Assembly (NCBI RefSeq): GCF_035481615.1
Contig: NZ_JAYKOT010000003.1
Coordinates: forward strand, 248,001-312,000
DNA: 64,000 nucleotides
DNA from: Citroniella saccharovorans
Lineage (GTDB): Bacteria > Bacillota > Clostridia > Tissierellales > Peptoniphilaceae
Direction: 5' to 3'
The position numbers and the translations under genes were made by a program. The notes under the pieces were generated by a model that saw only the letters and a program-made list of their open reading frames with translations, was not told the origin of the DNA and did not search any database. Of the stretch, positions 7,740-15,750 are shown one piece after another (within the stretch, counting starts at the first letter, position 1; each line of letters starts with the position of its first letter).

Positions 7740-9152
7740 ATGGATTTATTACAAATTTTCAAAAGTATTAATAAGGTCCTTTGGGGACCACCTCTAATGA
7801 TTTTACTAGGAGGATTTGGGGTTGTATCTTCAATTTATTTAGGATTCCCTCAATTTTCCAAATTTGGAATAGGTTGGAAACATTCTTTTGGTAAAATATT
7901 CTCTAAGAAAAAAGAACCTGGAGAAGAAGAGGGAGATGGATCATTATCATCATTCCAATCACTTGCAACTGCAATTGCAGCCCAAGTAGGTACTGGTAAC
8001 ATCGCAGGGGTAGCTACAGCTATTCTATCAGGTGGACCTGGTGCTATCCTATGGATGTGGATCATGGCAATATTAGGTATGTCAACTATTTCTGTTGAAG
8101 CATCTCTTGCTCAAAAATATAGAATTAGAAGAGATGGAGAACTTGTAGGGGGACCTGCTTACTACCTAAGTGCTGGTCTTAAAGAACATGGCAAGGAAGG
8201 TCTTGGTAAATTCTTAGCAGGATTCTTCGCAATTACTATCATTATAGCTCTTGGCTTTGTTGGTAACATGGTTCAATCTAACTCAATGGCTAGCGTTATG
8301 GGATCTGCATTTGGCATTCCTCAAATAGCTATTGGTATTGTTATAGCTATAGCTGCAGCTCTTATCTTTATAGGTGGAGTTGAAAGAATCGGTAAATTTG
8401 CTGAGCTTGTTGTTCCATTTATGGCACTTCTTTATGTAATCGGTTCAATAGCAGTTTTAGTTAAATTCAACGACCAAATTTTACCAGTGTTAAAGGCAAT
8501 CTTTACATCATCATTCTCAACTGAAGCAGTTCTTGGTGGAGCTGTGGGTTTTGGTTTAAAAGAAGCTATAAGATATGGTATTGCAAGAGGATTATTCTCT
8601 AATGAAGCTGGTATGGGTTCTACACCTAATGCCCATGCAGTAGCAAATGTAAATCACCCTTACGAACAAGGTACAGTAGCTATGGTTGGTGTACTAATCG
8701 ATACTATCGTAGTTTGTACAGCAACAGCTATGATCATTTTAGTTTCTGGTGCTCAAAACGCTGGACTAAAGGGAGCAGAAGTTACTCAATATGCATTTGA
8801 AACTGCTTTTCCAGGAATAGGTGGTAAGTTCCTAGCAATTGCACTTCTATTCTTCGCATTTACAACAGTTGTTGGATGGTACTATTTTGGTGAAGCAAAT
8901 ACAAAATATCTTTTCAAATCAAAGACTGCAATTAGAGTATATCAAGTAATAGTTCTTATATTCATCGTAGTAGGTTCTACTAGAGAAGTTGATATAGTTT
9001 GGGAAATGGCTGACTTATTCAACGGTATCATGGTTATTCCTAACATAATCGGTCTATTCTTCTTATTAAAAGAAGCAAAACTTCTTCTAACAGATTTCGA
9101 CGACCAATTAAAATCTGGTAAACCTTTATACTATGATTACAAGGCAAGATAA
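7740..9152 (+). CDS. Sodium:alanine/glycine symporter AgcS
   Basis: This 470-residue integral membrane transporter of the alanine or glycine:cation symporter family imports Ala or Gly with Na+. It carries the family core QSLATAIAAQVGTGNIAGVA near residue 71, VGGPAYYLSAGL near 135 and the signature NEAGMGSTPNAHA near 289. About ten to eleven hydrophobic segments and the length fit the family. Codon use is more regular and the sequence richer in common codons than its neighbours, which suggests strong expression. The start has GGAGG 8 bases upstream. It forms a single-gene unit between its promoter and a strong terminator. Amino acid uptake fits an asaccharolytic or weakly fermentative anaerobe. 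Confidence 0.96.
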   Translation: MDLLQIFKSINKVLWGPPLMILLGGFGVVSSIYLGFPQFSKFGIGWKHSFGKIFSKKKEPGEEEGDGSLSSFQSLATAIAAQVGTGNIAGVATAILSGGPGAILWMWIMAILGMSTISVEASLAQKYRIRRDGELVGGPAYYLSAGLKEHGKEGLGKFLAGFFAITIIIALGFVGNMVQSNSMASVMGSAFGIPQIAIGIVIAIAAALIFIGGVERIGKFAELVVPFMALLYVIGSIAVLVKFNDQILPVLKAIFTSSFSTEAVLGGAVGFGLKEAIRYGIARGLFSNEAGMGSTPNAHAVANVNHPYEQGTVAMVGVLIDTIVVCTATAMIILVSGAQNAGLKGAEVTQYAFETAFPGIGGKFLAIALLFFAFTTVVGWYYFGEANTKYLFKSKTAIRVYQVIVLIFIVVGSTREVDIVWEMADLFNGIMVIPNIIGLFFLLKEAKLLLTDFDDQLKSGKPLYYDYKAR

Positions 9153-9165
9153 TAATTTTTAAATT

Positions 9166-9203
9166 AACTCCTTTCTACTTTTTTAGTAGAAGGGAGTTTT
9201 TTT
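9166..9203 (+). terminator. Terminator after agcS
   Basis: AACTCCTTTCTACT (9166-9179) pairs with AGTAGAAGGGAGTT (9185-9198), followed by a T run. Confidence 0.92.
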
Positions 9204-9372
9204 AGTTAAAACAATTATTATTTAACTGAAATTAATTACATATATAAATCAAAAATTGAAATTTGCGGAAAAAAATTTTATTTTTCAAAAAAATTATTTT
9301 TTCTTTATATTTTTTTATTATCTGGGTATAAATAATATTGAGATTAATAATATAATTGAAAGGATGATATAT

Positions 9373-9612
9373 ATGGCAGATGAAAAAAAGGTTGTAGTTT
9401 ATTCTTCATCAACTTGTCCTTGGTGTACTACTACTAAGGATTATTTAAAGGAACACAATATAGATTTTGTAGAAAAAAACATAACAACAGATACCGATGC
9501 AAGAAATGAACTTATTGCTATGGGCCACATGGGAGTACCTGTTATTGTAATTGACGGGGAAGAAATTGTTGGATTTGACCAAGCAAGGATTGATGATTGT
9601 TTAGGTTTATAG
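9373..9612 (+). CDS. Glutaredoxin-like protein (CPWC)
   Basis: This is a 79-residue thioredoxin-fold protein with active site CPWC at residues 15-18 and the cis-proline loop GVPVIVIDGEEIVGFD. It matches the small glutaredoxin/NrdH-like family (YruB type) of anaerobes. The ATG at 9373 is chosen because GAAAGGATG lies just upstream and the protein then begins directly before the first beta strand. The longer in-frame extension back to 9256 is hydrophobic AT-rich sequence with no ribosome binding site. It probably reduces protein disulfides or glutathione-like mixed disulfides. It is the first gene of a three-gene redox set, ending one base before the next start. Confidence 0.93.
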   Translation: MADEKKVVVYSSSTCPWCTTTKDYLKEHNIDFVEKNITTDTDARNELIAMGHMGVPVIVIDGEEIVGFDQARIDDCLGL

Positions 9613-9613
9613 A

Positions 9614-9925
9614 ATGAATATTGAGTTAACTAAAAAGGCTAGGGAAATCTTTCAAAAGGAAGCGAAAGAAAAAGAAAAATTTGTCCTAATAAATATGGTG
9701 AAGTATGATTGTAATGGACCAGTACTTTCAGTTTCACTAAAGAGAGATTCAAAAGGATATGATATAATAGAACATGAGGGAATAAATTTCCTCATAGATA
9801 ATGAAGAGAAAAAGATGTTTTCAGGCGTAGCTATTGACTACGAATCAGATGGTCTAAATGAAGGATTTATAGTTAGACCACTAGATAATTTAATGGGAAT
9901 GTGCTTCGTCAAAGAAGACAAATAA
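9614..9925 (+). CDS. HesB/IscA-like protein with reduced cysteine set
   Basis: This 103-residue protein has the A-type Fe-S carrier layout (ELTKKAREIFQKEAK, a central beta region, then the C-terminal segment). It has only two cysteines, Cys33 in KYDCNGP and Cys97 in MGMCF. Classical IscA/HesB proteins carry a C-terminal CGCG motif, which is missing here. HesB-like variants of this type occur in clostridia and their metal-binding role is unclear. The gene starts one base after the glutaredoxin stop, so translation is probably coupled, and a DUF1858 protein follows. A redox or Fe-S maintenance role is inference from context. Confidence 0.75.
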   Translation: MNIELTKKAREIFQKEAKEKEKFVLINMVKYDCNGPVLSVSLKRDSKGYDIIEHEGINFLIDNEEKKMFSGVAIDYESDGLNEGFIVRPLDNLMGMCFVKEDK

Positions 9926-9943
9926 TTTATTGGAGGTATATAT

Positions 9944-10138
9944 ATGACAATTTCTAAAGATATGTTAATTGGAGATCTTATAAAAGAACATCCAGATACA
10001 GTTGATGTACTATTTCAAGCAGGAATGGGCTGTGTAGGTTGCCCTGCTTCTCAAGCAGAAAGCATAGAAGAAGCTGCAGTAGTTCATGGACTTAACTTAG
10101 ACGATTTACTAGCTAAATTAAACGAAGCTGTAAAATAA
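9944..10138 (+). CDS. DUF1858 redox-disulfide protein
   Basis: This 64-residue protein belongs to the DUF1858 family, also called the hybrid-cluster-protein-associated redox disulfide domain. The domain spans most of the protein: DMLIGDLIKEHPDTVDVLF, then the redox motif GCVGCPAS with Cys30 and Cys33, then a helix. Family members are small CxxC proteins found with hybrid cluster protein or nitrite/NO stress genes. Here it follows glutaredoxin and HesB-like genes with a GGAGG site and is followed by a terminator, so the three form one unit. No hybrid cluster protein gene is nearby. Confidence 0.9.
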   Translation: MTISKDMLIGDLIKEHPDTVDVLFQAGMGCVGCPASQAESIEEAAVVHGLNLDDLLAKLNEAVK

Positions 10139-10171
10139 CTTAAAAAGTATAAGTTTAAAAATATAATTTTC

Positions 10172-10215
10172 AAAAAAATCGGCATAGAGGAAGTAGTTCT
10201 CTGCCGATTTTTTAT
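10172..10215 (+). terminator. Terminator of the redox gene set
   Basis: AAATCGGCA and TGCCGATTT form the main stem, with further AGAG/CTCT pairs inside. A run of T follows. Confidence 0.9.
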
Positions 10216-10285
10216 TATACATATAAAAACTCTATTGGAAGGAATAGATAAAAATACGAGAAATAAAAAAGTATGAGGAGGAAGG

Positions 10286-10447
10286 ATGGTAAGAATGAAT
10301 AGAAAAGAAAAAAACACACTTAATAGATTGTTGGCGCAATCTAAAGCATGTTTTTTAAACTGGATATTGTTTAATTATTCCAAGTTAATTATATCAAATC
10401 CAGTTTTAATAATCAATAGCTTTAAACTGGAGGTAAATGTTGGGTAA
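10286..10447 (+). CDS. Small hypothetical protein at the edge of the accessory island
   Basis: This 53-residue frame opens at an ATG with an excellent ribosome binding site (GAGGAGGAAGG). It reads MVRMNRKEKNTLNRLLAQSK and then a hydrophobic, AT-biased stretch. The beginning looks like the start of a real gene; the N-terminal wording is reminiscent of DUF3644-type proteins, but that is weak. The rest looks truncated or frame-shifted, and the frame runs 11 bases past the next start codon. It may be the remnant of a longer gene cut when the island was assembled. Confidence 0.35.
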   Translation: MVRMNRKEKNTLNRLLAQSKACFLNWILFNYSKLIISNPVLIINSFKLEVNVG

Positions 10448-11086
10448 TTATAATATGCAAATAGTGGATTTAATCCTAAGTTAATAAAAAATGTAAGTTT
10501 GGTTGGTAAATATGATATGCCTTTAATTAAAAAGGAGGAAATAGAGGGAATTAAAAAATTTATACCTTTTGAAAAAAGGAATTTGCATAATGGGAAGAAT
10601 GCAGGAATTCATTTTTATATTTATGATGGGGCATTCAAACAAATAATAAACAATCCTGAAAAATATAGAGATGAATTGAAAAAGTTTAATGCTGTTATAA
10701 GTCCTGATTTTTCAATTTGCTATGATATGCCTATTACTAGACAAATATATAGCACTTATATGAATAGAGTTATGGGTGCATACTATCAAAATAATGGTAT
10801 AAAAGTAATACCAAATGTAAGATGGGGCGACTCAAGAAGCTATGAATTTTGTTTTGAGGGATTAGAAAAAGAAGGAACTTATGCAATCGGCTCATATGGT
10901 CAGATAAAAAGAAATTCAAATAGATACTATTTTGAAAAAGGAATAGAATTTTTTAAAAGACTAAATCCAAAAAAAGTATATGTTTATGGTGCAATGCCGG
11001 AATCAATATTTGGTAATTATAGGAATGAAGCTAATCTAATTCCCATTGAACCCTATACTTCAAAAATCCATAGAGGTGCAATTTAA
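10437..11086 (+). CDS. DUF4417 domain protein, probably frameshifted near its start
   Basis: This protein of about 210 residues matches DUF4417, found mostly in phages and integrative elements. The conserved core includes ISPDFSICYDMPITRQIY, VIPNVRWGDSRSYEF and KRLNPKKVYVYGAMPESIF. The uninterrupted frame could only begin at a TTG at 10499, without a ribosome binding site. It nevertheless continues upstream without a stop to 10454 as YANSGFNPKLIKNVSLVGKY, which looks like true protein. An ATG at 10437 with GGAGG reads MLGNYNM in another frame, so a small insertion or deletion near 10445-10456 most likely separates start and body. Its stop overlaps the next ATG (TAATG). Its function is unknown. 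Confidence 0.75.
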
Positions 11087-11487
11087 TGGGAGCAGGCAAT
11101 AGTGGCTTATATAATAACACTAAAGGATCATTAAAGCCTGATCATCTTATGGAAGAATTAAGAAATAGTGGAGTTAAATTTACTGAAGAAGACGTTGTAA
11201 TGATTGCCAAACAAAAAAATGGCGAGCTTTTATGGCTTGAAAGAGGAAATAAAGTAGCAGGATTAATACACATTGAAGAAGGTCATTCTGAAAATTTAAA
11301 ATCTGCATTTGGAGTGAATAAAAACTCCATACCTTCATTTATAAAGAATGTTATAGAACAAGGAAGGATAATTTCTACTGTAAAAAAAGGTAAAAAAATG
11401 ACCAGAATATATGATTTTGGTGGTAAACATTATGTACTATGTGCACTTGGAACAAATGGATTTATTGTTTCAGTTTATCCAAGATAG
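11086..11487 (+). CDS. Probable BECR-fold nuclease toxin (PBECR type)
   Basis: This 133-residue protein begins MGAGNSGLYNNTKGS and ends with a domain reading LLWLERGN, GLIHIEEGHSENLKSAFGV, FIKNVIEQGRI and TNGFIVSVYPR. That layout of HI..H, a helix, a central beta strand and a terminal GFIVSVYP strand fits the phage-barnase-EndoU-colicin-RelE (PBECR) nuclease domains seen in phages and polymorphic toxins. I judge this by pattern only. His in IHIEEGH and the Arg/Lys of the last strands are candidate catalytic residues. It is translationally coupled to DUF4417 (TAATG), and a small acidic protein follows after 8 bases, as expected for a toxin and its immunity protein. A phage structural-maturation nuclease is the alternative. 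Confidence 0.6.
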   Translation: MGAGNSGLYNNTKGSLKPDHLMEELRNSGVKFTEEDVVMIAKQKNGELLWLERGNKVAGLIHIEEGHSENLKSAFGVNKNSIPSFIKNVIEQGRIISTVKKGKKMTRIYDFGGKHYVLCALGTNGFIVSVYPR

Positions 11488-11495
11488 GAGGCTAT

Positions 11496-11828
11496 ATGAA
11501 AAAATTAAAACTCATGCTAGATTTTGGAGAAGGTCCAATATGGACTGAATATTTTGATGAAGAGAAAGGAAGATTATTAACAGGAATTGAAAAAGTAGAC
11601 AATGATAAAGAATTATGGGATATAAATGAAACTATTCAAGAATTGTTTACATCTTACTACCACTTTGATTATAATGATCAGGCTTGCTTTTTCGATGAAG
11701 AACAAGAGAAAAAAGATAAATACAAAATGCTTGCTCTACTTGGGAAACTTATAAAAAAACTTGACGAATTAAATGACGGATCATTTGAAATTGATGACAG
11801 AGAAACTGAGAGAGTTAAAAACTTATAA
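11496..11828 (+). CDS. Putative immunity protein for the upstream nuclease
   Basis: This 110-residue acidic protein starts at ATG 11496 behind AGGAGG. It begins MKKLKLMLDFGEGPIWTEYF and is rich in Asp/Glu, with paired aromatic residues in the middle (TSYYHFDYNDQACFF). I recognise no named domain with certainty. Small acidic proteins with this start style are common directly after toxins of polymorphic systems. The spacing (8 bases after the nuclease) and charge support an immunity role, which is inference. The stop overlaps the DUF4926 start (TAATG). Confidence 0.6.
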   Translation: MKKLKLMLDFGEGPIWTEYFDEEKGRLLTGIEKVDNDKELWDINETIQELFTSYYHFDYNDQACFFDEEQEKKDKYKMLALLGKLIKKLDELNDGSFEIDDRETERVKNL

Positions 11829-12014
11829 TGAAAGAATTAGAGGTTGTAAGATTGAAAGAGGATTACAAAGAAAAAAAGTAAAGGAACAAAGGGAACGATT
11901 GATTTACTTTATGATGATAAAAATTGTGAAGTTGAGTTTTTTGATAAAGATGGAGATACTATAGATGTAGTCATGATTCCTTTAAAAAAATTAGAAATAA
12001 TAGAGTCATTCTAA
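11828..12014 (+). CDS. DUF4926 protein, frameshifted in A7
   Basis: This is a small protein of about 61 residues after correction. The start reads MKELEVVRLKEDYKEK. Removing one A from the A7 run at 11871-11877 continues it as GTKGTIDLLYDDKNCEVEFF, then DKDGDTIDVVMIPLKKLEII, the full DUF4926 pattern, which is an SH3-like small domain. Uncorrected, it stops after 17 codons. DUF4926 genes often sit near toxin or mobile-element cargo. Here the gene is coupled by TAATG to the putative immunity gene and is the last gene of the island. It may be an accessory immunity or antitoxin-like protein; its function is unknown. Confidence 0.65.
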
Positions 12015-12032
12015 TATAATTTAAACTTTTAT

Positions 12033-12074
12033 AAATAGAGCTTGTGAGACATAATCCTTACAAGCTCTATTTTT
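12033..12074. terminator. Terminator closing the toxin island
   Basis: AAATAGAGCTTGT (12033-12045) pairs perfectly with ACAAGCTCTATTT (12060-12072), with T runs on both strands. The serine recombinase remnant stops inside it from the other side. Confidence 0.9.
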
Positions 12075-12289
12075 ACATCCCTTTGGTATATATGAATTCA
12101 AAACTCCCATCCTCATTTACTATCATCTTATCCAGCATTAAATTCAAAAGGATAGGATCAAATTGGTCTAGTGGATTAAGATTATCTAATTTCTCAATAA
12201 AGAAGTCATACTTGAGTTTTCTGGATTCTCTATCTTGAATTTGAATACATAAGTTCTCGTAATTTTCTTTTTCAGGATTAAAATTATCT
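12073..12289 (-). pseudogene. C-terminal remnant of a large serine recombinase
   Basis: On the minus strand an open frame of about 71 codons, without a start, reads NPEKENYENLCIQIQDRESR, then YDFFIEKLDNLNPLDQFDPI and LNLMLDKMIVNEDGSFEFIY before stopping. The FD..L...ML.K..V..DGSFEF ending is the usual C-terminal tail of large serine recombinases of integrative elements. The catalytic resolvase domain and the rest are absent, and a stop codon lies directly upstream. This is a scar of a mobile element adjoining the toxin island and supports its horizontal origin. Confidence 0.65.
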
Positions 12290-12414
12290 TACTTCAAAAA
12301 GAAAAGTAAATTGTATTATTCTTTATTTAAAGTTTATGTAGGCTATCAATCAATATTTTGCTCATAGTCTTTTTTATTGAAAACTATTATCTATCTTTTA
12401 AAATTTCATTTTCT

Positions 12415-12443
12415 TTTACATTAAGCTATTTTTATTATATAAT
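12415..12443 (+). promoter_or_regulatory. Promoter of metG
   Basis: TTTACA (12415-12420), a 17-base spacer and TATAAT (12438-12443). The stretch 12290-12414 before it holds nothing I can identify; no T-box or S-box leader is present. Confidence 0.8.
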
Positions 12444-12485
12444 TTAGGGTAGAGTATTTTTATTAAAATTATTGAAGGAGATAAA

Positions 12486-14444
12486 ATGTCTAAAAAATAT
12501 TATATAACTACACCGATTTATTATCCAAGCAACAACTTACATCTTGGACATACTTATACAACTATTGCGGCTGATGTTTTAAAGAGAATTAAAAAGCTTG
12601 AAGGCTATGATGTTTTCTTTACTACAGGTACTGACGAACATGGTCAAAAGATCGAAGAAGCTGCAAAAAAATATGGGTCTGAACCCTTAGCTTATGTTAC
12701 AAATATTGTAAATTCTGCTAAGGACCTTTGGAAAAAGTTAGACATTGACTATGATGCTTTTAGAAGGACAACTGATAAGGAGCACACTGAAGCAGTTTCT
12801 AAAATTTTCCAAAAACTTTATGATAATGGAGATATCTATAAAAGCACTTACAAGGGAAATTATTGTGTTTCTTGTGAAGCTTATTTTACTGATGCTCAGC
12901 TTAATGATGGAAGGTGTCCAGATTGCGGAAAGGAAGTTTCTTACAAGGAAGAAGAGTCATATTTTTTCAGACTTTCTAAGTATAGGGAAAGAATTCTTAA
13001 ACTTTATGAGGATAATCCAAATTTTGTTAGACCTGAGTCAAGTAGAAAGGAAATGATTAATAATTTCCTAAAGGAAAATCTTGATGATCTTTCTGTTTCT
13101 CGTACTAGTTTCGACTGGGGGATTAAGGTTCCTTTCGATGATAAGCACGTTATTTATGTATGGATTGACGCTCTTTCTTCATATTTAACTGCCCTAGGAT
13201 ATGGTAGTGAAAATGATGAGAATTTTAAAAAGTTTTGGCCAGCAGATGTTCATCTTGTTGGAAAGGAAATTGTAAGATTTCATACTATTATCTGGCCAGC
13301 TATTTTGATGGCTTTAGATTTACCGCTTCCTAAGCAAGTTTTTGCTCATGGCTGGATTCTTTTTGACAATGACAAGATGAGTAAGTCTAAGGGAAATGTT
13401 GTTTATCCTGAACCTCTAATCGATAGATATGGGGTTGATGCTATAAAATATTATGTTTTAAGGGAATTTGTTTTTGGCCAAGATGGAAATTTCACTAAGG
13501 AAAAGTTTATTCAAAGGTTAAATTCTGACCTTGCCAATGACCTTGGAAATCTTGTTTCAAGAACTATACAAATGGTTATTAAGTATAGGGACGGAGTTAT
13601 TAAAAAGACTATTGGAGAGGGAGAATTTGAAAAAGATCTTTATAATATAGCACAGTCCACTTTGGAAAGGGTTAAGAATGCCGCTGATGACTTTAGTTTT
13701 TCTACTGCACTTGAAGAGCTTTGGAAATTAATTAGAAGAACTAACAAATATATAGATGAAACTATGCCTTGGCAGCTTGCAAAAAATGAAGAAGATAGTA
13801 AAAAGCTTGATATTGTTCTTTATTCTCTTGTTGAATCTTTAAGATTTATTTCTTCTATTCTAGAACCTTTTATGCCTGAAGTTTCCCTAAAAATTCAAGA
13901 TCAGCTTGGAATTTCTTCAAGCGGCTGGGAAAAGCTTGATAAGTTTGGTTATTATGATGAGTATAATGTTAAAAAGGGAGATATTTTATTTCCTAGATTA
14001 GACATGGATGAAGAATTAGAATATTTGGATAGGGCAAATAAAGAACTTCTTGTAAAGAGAGAAAAGGAAAAATTATCTCTAGGCTCTAAGAAAAGCGGCG
14101 AAGAAGATGAGGACCAAAAGGACTTAGTTGATATTTCTGAATTTGAAAAATTAGATATAAGGGTAATGAAGGTTATAGACTGCAAAAGGCATCCTGATGC
14201 TGATAAACTTTTAGTGTTTACTTTAAGTGATGGCAAGGAAGAAAGAACTATCGTATCTGGAATAAAAAAATATTATGAACCAGAGGATTTAATTGGCAAA
14301 AAGGTTACTGCTATTTTGAATTTAAAACCAATAAAGTTAAGAGGAATTGAGTCAAGGGGTATGATTTTATCTGCTAGCTCTAATGGAGATTTATCCTTAG
14401 TTACAACTATGGAAGATATTTTAGAAGGGGCAAGGGTAAAATAA
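12486..14444 (+). CDS. metG: Methionyl-tRNA synthetase
   Basis: This 652-residue class I synthetase charges tRNA-Met. The N-terminal Rossmann domain has the HIGH-type motif HLGHTYT near residue 20. A four-cysteine zinc knuckle (CVSCEAYF and CPDCGKEV) follows, and the KMSKS motif KMSKSKGNV lies near residue 299. An anticodon-binding helical domain comes next. The last 110 or so residues form a Trbp111/EMAP-type tRNA-binding domain (FEKLDIRVMKVIDCKRHPDA). Length and order are typical of the long bacterial form. GAAGGAGAT precedes the start. The stop overlaps the tatD start by the TAATG arrangement, giving the conserved unit metG-tatD-rnmV-ksgA. Confidence 0.98.
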   Translation: MSKKYYITTPIYYPSNNLHLGHTYTTIAADVLKRIKKLEGYDVFFTTGTDEHGQKIEEAAKKYGSEPLAYVTNIVNSAKDLWKKLDIDYDAFRRTTDKEHTEAVSKIFQKLYDNGDIYKSTYKGNYCVSCEAYFTDAQLNDGRCPDCGKEVSYKEEESYFFRLSKYRERILKLYEDNPNFVRPESSRKEMINNFLKENLDDLSVSRTSFDWGIKVPFDDKHVIYVWIDALSSYLTALGYGSENDENFKKFWPADVHLVGKEIVRFHTIIWPAILMALDLPLPKQVFAHGWILFDNDKMSKSKGNVVYPEPLIDRYGVDAIKYYVLREFVFGQDGNFTKEKFIQRLNSDLANDLGNLVSRTIQMVIKYRDGVIKKTIGEGEFEKDLYNIAQSTLERVKNAADDFSFSTALEELWKLIRRTNKYIDETMPWQLAKNEEDSKKLDIVLYSLVESLRFISSILEPFMPEVSLKIQDQLGISSSGWEKLDKFGYYDEYNVKKGDILFPRLDMDEELEYLDRANKELLVKREKEKLSLGSKKSGEEDEDQKDLVDISEFEKLDIRVMKVIDCKRHPDADKLLVFTLSDGKEERTIVSGIKKYYEPEDLIGKKVTAILNLKPIKLRGIESRGMILSASSNGDLSLVTTMEDILEGARVK

Positions 14445-15211
14445 TGCTTGAATTTGCCGATTCTCATGCTCATATTTATGATAAGGCTTTTGATGAGGAT
14501 AGGGACGAAGTTATCAAAGATTTTGGAAAAAATGGAGTTAAGTTTGTTGTAGTTCCAGGTTCAGATCTTGAGTCATCTAGGCTTGCAGTAAATTTATCTC
14601 AAAAATATGATAGGGTTTATGCAGCCGCTGGATCTCACCCAGATGATATAGAGAATTTCAGAGAGGAAGATTTAGGAGAGTTTGAAAAAATTCTTCTTCT
14701 TCCAAAAACTGTTGCTGTTGGTGAGATTGGACTCGATTATTATTGGGACGCTAGTGGAAGTGAAATTCAAAAAAGAAATTTAAGATTACAAATGGATCTG
14801 GCTGAGAGGTTAAATATGCCAGTTATTATTCACACAAGAGAGGCAGTTCAAGACACTTTTTCTATTTTAAAAGAATACAAGGGTAGGGTTAGAGGTGTTA
14901 TTCACTCCTATACAGGTTCAGTAGAAATGGCTAGAGAATTTATAAAGCTTGATTATTATATATCTATTTCTGGGCCAGTTACTTTTAAAAATGCTAGAAA
15001 TGTTGTAAATATGGTTAGAGAACTTGATCTAAATAGGATAATGGTTGAAACTGATTCTCCATATATGTCTCCTCATCCTTTTAGAGGAAAAAGAAATGAG
15101 CCAAAGAGAACTCTATGCACTATCGAAAAAATTGCGGAAATAAAGGGAGTTCTTGCTGAAAAAGTCTGTGAAATAAGTTTAAAAAACACCAAGGAATTAT
15201 TTAATATATGA
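14444..15211 (+). CDS. TatD family metal-dependent DNase
   Basis: This is a 255-residue TIM-barrel hydrolase of the TatD/YcfH family, with metal-dependent deoxyribonuclease activity known in the family. Metal ligands are visible in DSHAHIYD (HxH), GEIGLDYYWD, IIHTREA, GVIHSYTG and ETDSPYMSP. Length matches the family. It overlaps metG by one base and rnmV by four, consistent with translational coupling in the Firmicutes metG-tatD-rnmV-ksgA cluster. Confidence 0.96.
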   Translation: MLEFADSHAHIYDKAFDEDRDEVIKDFGKNGVKFVVVPGSDLESSRLAVNLSQKYDRVYAAAGSHPDDIENFREEDLGEFEKILLLPKTVAVGEIGLDYYWDASGSEIQKRNLRLQMDLAERLNMPVIIHTREAVQDTFSILKEYKGRVRGVIHSYTGSVEMAREFIKLDYYISISGPVTFKNARNVVNMVRELDLNRIMVETDSPYMSPHPFRGKRNEPKRTLCTIEKIAEIKGVLAEKVCEISLKNTKELFNI

Positions 15212-15750
15212 TAAAAGAGGTAATTGTAGTAGAGGGTAAGGACGATATTGCAAGGATAAAGGAGTTTGTTTCTTGTGATGTTATTGCTTGTAATGGCTCT
15301 CATATATCGCCAAAATTTTTAAAAAAAATTAAGATGCTTGAAAAGTCTAGAGGAATTATTATTCTTACCGATCCTGACTGGACTGGAAAAAAGATTAGAC
15401 ATATTCTTACAAATGCTATTCCAAGTGCTAAGCAGGCCTATGTTAAAAGGGATCTTGCTACAAAAAATGGAGATATCGGGGTTGAGAATGCCTCTAAGGA
15501 AGAAATAATTAGAGCTTTAAATGAAGCAAAAGCTCATAATTCAGCCCAAAATAATACTTTTACTAAGATGGATATTTATGATTATGGCTTAAGTGGTAGG
15601 TCTAACTCTAAACTTTTAAGAAAGCAGCTTTGTAATTATTTGGGAGTTGACTATATGAATTCTAAGTCCCTACTTAGCTTTTTAAATAGTCTTGAAATTA
15701 GTAAAAATGATTTAGAAAAAGTTTTAAGAGAGTGTGAAAAAAATGAATGA
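15208..15750 (+). CDS. rnmV: Ribonuclease M5 (5S rRNA maturation)
   Basis: This 180-residue Toprim-domain endonuclease processes 5S rRNA precursors. The Toprim glutamate is in EVIVVEGKDDIARIKEF near the N terminus. The DxD motif is in IILTDPDWTGKKIRHIL near residue 52. A C-terminal helical region follows. The start ATG overlaps the tatD stop (ATGA). The neighbouring ksgA start lies inside its last codons, the standard arrangement in Firmicutes, where both act on rRNA. Confidence 0.95.
   Translation: MIKEVIVVEGKDDIARIKEFVSCDVIACNGSHISPKFLKKIKMLEKSRGIIILTDPDWTGKKIRHILTNAIPSAKQAYVKRDLATKNGDIGVENASKEEIIRALNEAKAHNSAQNNTFTKMDIYDYGLSGRSNSKLLRKQLCNYLGVDYMNSKSLLSFLNSLEISKNDLEKVLRECEKNE

Noticed and set aside
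12044..12238. Plus-strand frame in the metG upstream region
   Set aside because: It overlaps the terminator and the serine recombinase remnant, which reads sensibly on the other strand; the plus frame is a shadow.
10286..12289. A prophage at 10.3-12.3 kb
   Set aside because: There are no structural, packaging, replication or lysis genes; only phage-associated domains and a recombinase scar are present.
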